From positions 1-5,531 of the forward strand of contig NZ_JBMSDZ010000043.1 in NCBI RefSeq assembly GCF_049445995.1: DNA of 5,531 nt, written 5' to 3'. Source of the DNA: Dyella_A sp049445995. Its GTDB lineage: Bacteria > Pseudomonadota > Gammaproteobacteria > Xanthomonadales > Rhodanobacteraceae. Every line of letters starts with the position of its first letter. Position 1 is the stretch's first letter. Made by a program: the position numbers and the translations under genes. This document shows, piece after piece, positions 3,375-5,531 of the stretch. The notes below the pieces were generated by a model. That model had not been told where the DNA came from and ran no database searches. It was given only the letters and a program-made list of their open reading frames with translations.

Positions 3375-4263
3375 TTACTCGAAGGTCAACGGTCGTTTCT
3401 GGACCGGTGAAACAGGGAAGGCCCTTCGCAAGGCCGGCACGGAGGCCCTTGTCGTGGGCTTCTACCTGATGACCTCGCCCCATTCGAACATGCTCGGCCT
3501 GTACTACCAACCCATGCTGTACATGGCGCACGAAACTGGGCTGGGCTTGGAAGGGGCTTCTAAGGGGCTACAGGGTGCCATCGAAAGCGGCCTGTGTGCG
3601 TACGACCAAGAGACCGAAATGGTCTGGGTCTACGAGATGGCTAAGTATCAGATCGGCGAGGAATTAAAGGCCAAGGACAACCAGTGCAAGGGGGTGCAGC
3701 GCGAGTACGACCAGCTGCCCGACAACCCATTCCTCGGGAAGTTCTTCCAGCGCTACAGCGACAGCTTCCACATGACGAAGCCTCGCGGAATAGAGCAAGC
3801 CCCTTCCAAGCCCCTACGAAGCCAAGAGCAGGAGCAAGAGCAGGAGCAAGAGCAGGAGCAAGAGCAGGAGCAGGAGCAGGAGGGTGCAGGGAGGAATGGC
3901 GATCTGCTAGGGGAGGGGCTTCCCCCCAAACTCGACGAGGTGACTGTCGTGGTCGAATCGTTCAAGCGCCTGCTACCCGACTGCGAGTCGCCCCACGTCA
4001 TCGGCGACAAGCGCCGCCGCGCCATCCTGGCCGCCTGCAAGCTCGCCCGGAAGGTCTGCAAGCAGCAGGGCTGGCCCTACGACCCGCAGGAGTTCTGGGA
4101 CGCCTACTGGGCCGAGTGCGCGCTCGATGACTGGCGCGCCGGCCGCAAGCCGAACCCATCGAACCCGAGCTGGAAGCAGTCGATCGACGTGCTGCTGCGC
4201 GAGGACCAGTTCGCGAAGGTCATGGACCAGGCCATCAGCGCAATGCAGCGGAGGGCCGCATGA
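3367..4263 (+). CDS. Replication initiator protein, lambda O-like
   Basis: This 298-residue protein is the likely origin-binding replisome organiser. ATG 3367 has GGGAGA six bases upstream. Residues 1-135 (start MRDYSKVNGRFWTGETGKAL; FYLMTSPHSNMLGLYYQP; VWVYEMAKYQIGEE) match the style of winged-helix N-terminal domains of phage replication proteins. A flexible linker follows with a perfect (QE)10 run at residues 153-172. The C-terminal domain, about 190-298, has GDKRRRAILAACKLARKVC and PSNPSWKQSIDVLLREDQF, a helical module of phage replication proteins that I expect contacts the helicase. Its TGA overlaps the helicase ATG (ATGA), the usual initiator-helicase pairing. Repeats inside the gene may be the origin. 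The O-like role is inferred from order and domain style; the sequence is not close to lambda O itself. Confidence 0.82.
   Translation: MRDYSKVNGRFWTGETGKALRKAGTEALVVGFYLMTSPHSNMLGLYYQPMLYMAHETGLGLEGASKGLQGAIESGLCAYDQETEMVWVYEMAKYQIGEELKAKDNQCKGVQREYDQLPDNPFLGKFFQRYSDSFHMTKPRGIEQAPSKPLRSQEQEQEQEQEQEQEQEQEQEGAGRNGDLLGEGLPPKLDEVTVVVESFKRLLPDCESPHVIGDKRRRAILAACKLARKVCKQQGWPYDPQEFWDAYWAECALDDWRAGRKPNPSNPSWKQSIDVLLREDQFAKVMDQAISAMQRRAA
3538..3575. repeat. Iteron-like 11-bp direct repeats, cluster A
   Basis: Three units spaced by exactly 11 bp begin at 3543, 3554 and 3565: GGGCTTGGAAG, GGGCTTCTAAG, GGGCTACAGGG. The 17-mer at 3543-3559 recurs inverted at 3797-3813. The 11-bp spacing puts the units on one face of the helix. 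They lie within the initiator gene, where lambdoid phages keep their origin. Confidence 0.5.
3797..3823. repeat. Iteron-like 11-bp repeats, cluster B (inverted)
   Basis: On the minus strand three units with 11-bp spacing read GGCTTCGTAGG, GGCTTGGAAGG, GGCTTGCTCTA. They are inverted relative to cluster A. AAGCCCCTTCCAAGCCC (3797-3813) is the exact reverse complement of 3543-3559. A further single GAGGGGCTT lies at 3913-3921. The cluster sits immediately before the GAGCAR tract. Confidence 0.5.
3826..3882 (+). repeat. GAGCAR hexanucleotide tandem repeat encoding a Gln-Glu run
   Basis: Nine in-frame copies of GAGCAG/GAGCAA plus a final GAG follow CAA, giving (QE)10 in the initiator. The first six alternate GAGCAG-GAGCAA, a 12-bp pattern repeated three times; the last three are all GAGCAG. 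Slippage would change linker length by two residues per unit without breaking the frame. It is not a CRISPR array because it has no spacers. Confidence 0.92.
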
Positions 4264-5531
4264 ACGCCGAGATCGCCGTGCTGGGCGCCTGCCTGACCGA
4301 CCCGAAGGCCTACTGGCGCGTGGCCGACCTGCTGGTGGTCGACGACTTCGCCGCGGGCGCCAACCGGAAGCTGTACGGGCTGATCCGCGACCGCGCCAAC
4401 GCGAACGAGCCGTTCGACGCGGTGACGATCGGCGAGGTCGACCAGAACTTGGCGATCCTCGCCGTCGAAATGGCCAACAGCGACGGCTGGCGCCACGCCA
4501 ACGTGCGCAGCTACGCTGAGCTGGTCTCCCGTGCTGCCATGACCCGGCGCATCCACGCCGCCGGCGCGCAGATCGCGAAGCTGGACGGACCCGACGTGCT
4601 CGGCCAGGCCCAGCAGCTGATCGGCGCCTGCCTACCGCGGCACGCCGGCCAGGTGAAGCACATCCGCGAGTACCTGCGCGCCTCGGTCGCCGAGCTGCAG
4701 CGGCGGGTGAACTCGAAGGAGGAGCTGACCGGCATCCCGACCAGCCTGCAGCCGCTCGACGAGATGCTGTGCGGCTACCAGCCCGGCGACCTGATCGTGC
4801 TGGCCGCTCGACCCTCAGTCGGCAAAACCGCGTTCACGATCCAGTCGCTGGTGAACGCCGCGCGCCACGGCAAGCGCACCCTGTTCTTCAGCCTCGAGAT
4901 GACTGGCGTGAAGATCGCCGACCGCATCCAGGCGCACGTCGCTCAGGTCAACGCCGCGGGCATGAAGCGCCCGGTGTTGTTCGACGACGCCGACTTCGGC
5001 GCGCTGTTCAACGCTGCGTCCGAGATCGCCGACCTGCCGCTGTACATCGACGAGACGCCTGCGCTCACCGTTGAGGCGCTGTGTGCCCGTGCCCGCCAGA
5101 TCCACGCCACCACCGGCTGCGACCTGATCGCGATCGACTACCTGACGCAGATGACCCCGCCCGGCGGCCCAAAGCTCAGCACCGCCGACGCCCTGCAGAT
5201 CATCACTCGGGCCCTGAAGGGCCTGGCCAAGGAGCTGAACGTGCCGGTGATCCTGCTCTCGCAGCTCAACCGCGACGGCGAAGGCCACCGACCCACGCTG
5301 AAGGCCCTGCGCGACTCCGGTGCCATCGAGCAGGACGCCGACGTCGTGATTTTCCTTCACCCGCCCGATGCGAACCGTCGCGACCGCCTGCTGTTAATCG
5401 TCGGGAAGCAGCGCGACGGCGAGACCGGCGACATCTGGCTCGACTCCAACTACCGCCACCAGCGGTTCACCGCCATCGACCTGCCGGTCGACGACCAACC
5501 GAGCAAGCCCCAGGGCTTCGGGCGGTTCGGG
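4260..5531 (+). CDS. dnaB: DnaB-family replicative helicase, 3' end cut by window
   Basis: This is a replicative DNA helicase of the DnaB type that would form a hexamer and unwind the phage origin after delivery by the upstream initiator. ATG 4260 overlaps the initiator's stop and has GGAGGG four bases upstream. 424 residues are visible with no stop. The N-terminal DnaB domain (about 1-105) starts directly at AEIAVLGACLTDP, lacking the longer lead of host DnaB. The RecA-like motor starts near 158 (TGIPTSLQPLDEM). It has Walker A ARPSVGKTAF (Lys189, Thr190), SLEM with catalytic Glu213, Walker B LIAIDYL (Asp293), PVILLSQLNR, DSGAIEQDADVVIFL, and KQRDGETGDIWL with Lys383 and the Arg385 finger. 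All core motifs are intact. The end PSKPQGFGRFG suggests only a short tail is missing. Phage-encoded DnaB copies usually replace the need for the host enzyme or its loader. Confidence 0.95.
   Translation, partial: MNAEIAVLGACLTDPKAYWRVADLLVVDDFAAGANRKLYGLIRDRANANEPFDAVTIGEVDQNLAILAVEMANSDGWRHANVRSYAELVSRAAMTRRIHAAGAQIAKLDGPDVLGQAQQLIGACLPRHAGQVKHIREYLRASVAELQRRVNSKEELTGIPTSLQPLDEMLCGYQPGDLIVLAARPSVGKTAFTIQSLVNAARHGKRTLFFSLEMTGVKIADRIQAHVAQVNAAGMKRPVLFDDADFGALFNAASEIADLPLYIDETPALTVEALCARARQIHATTGCDLIAIDYLTQMTPPGGPKLSTADALQIITRALKGLAKELNVPVILLSQLNRDGEGHRPTLKALRDSGAIEQDADVVIFLHPPDANRRDRLLLIVGKQRDGETGDIWLDSNYRHQRFTAIDLPVDDQPSKPQGFGRFG

Noticed and set aside
2331..3531. Two long minus-strand open frames opposite the rightward operon
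   Set aside because: They are antisense to tightly coupled genes with good ribosome binding sites; composition is Ala/Arg/Gly-rich without motifs.
3826..3882. Possible CRISPR array or Ser-Cys repeat protein on the minus strand
   Set aside because: The repeat units are 6 bp with no spacers, and the plus-strand frame belongs to an intact replication protein.
4815..5360. 181-codon minus-strand open frame
   Set aside because: It lies opposite the helicase motor domain, whose Walker and Arg-finger motifs fix the coding strand.

Overview
This window looks like the immunity and early-replication region of a lambda-like temperate phage or prophage. The GC-rich codon use (one sampled line of the helicase gene is 72% GC by hand count) suggests a high-GC proteobacterial host such as Xanthomonadales or Burkholderiales. 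That host guess is an inference from general resemblance and is weak; no host gene, integrase, attachment site or tRNA lies in the window.

Layout, left to right. (1) Positions 1-290 hold a leftward early operon, comparable to lambda PL. A strong minus-strand promoter, TTGACA-17-TTTAAT, is covered by two palindromic operators and drives a 52-residue gene and a second gene cut by the window edge. (2) Positions 309-877 hold a leftward gene for a secreted, coiled-coil protein of lower GC. It sits 16 bases downstream of the repressor gene and is closed by a clear intrinsic terminator, so it is probably made in the lysogen as a cargo ('moron') gene. (3) Positions 878-1552 encode a CI/LexA-type repressor with an HTH and an S24 domain. 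(4) Positions 1555-1635 form the right operator region: three operators, the cro promoter and the probable repressor promoter. (5) From 1636 rightward come a Cro/YdaS-like protein, a small ORF, then a short zinc-ribbon gene on the opposite strand. (6) From 2358 to the end runs a tightly overlapping rightward operon: a CII/CP76-like regulator, three microproteins (one with paired CxxC motifs), a replication initiator of the lambda O type, and a DnaB-family helicase (P position) that is cut by the window end.

Working model. The repressor, and probably Cro, act on five copies of a TAAAC-N5-GTTTA palindrome, two at the left promoter and three at the right. At both early promoters one operator covers the -35 and another the -10. 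Release of repression starts cro and the right operon, whose O-like protein would bind an origin and bring in the phage-encoded DnaB-like helicase. Two clusters of 11-bp-spaced GGGGCTT repeats inside the O-like gene are a candidate origin.

The most unusual points are the mirrored operator architecture, a cro transcript predicted to be leaderless, the iteron-like repeats beside a (QE)10 linker, the exported protein gene coupled to the repressor, and a convergent gene overlap at 1962-2071. I see no CRISPR array, insertion sequence or RNA gene.
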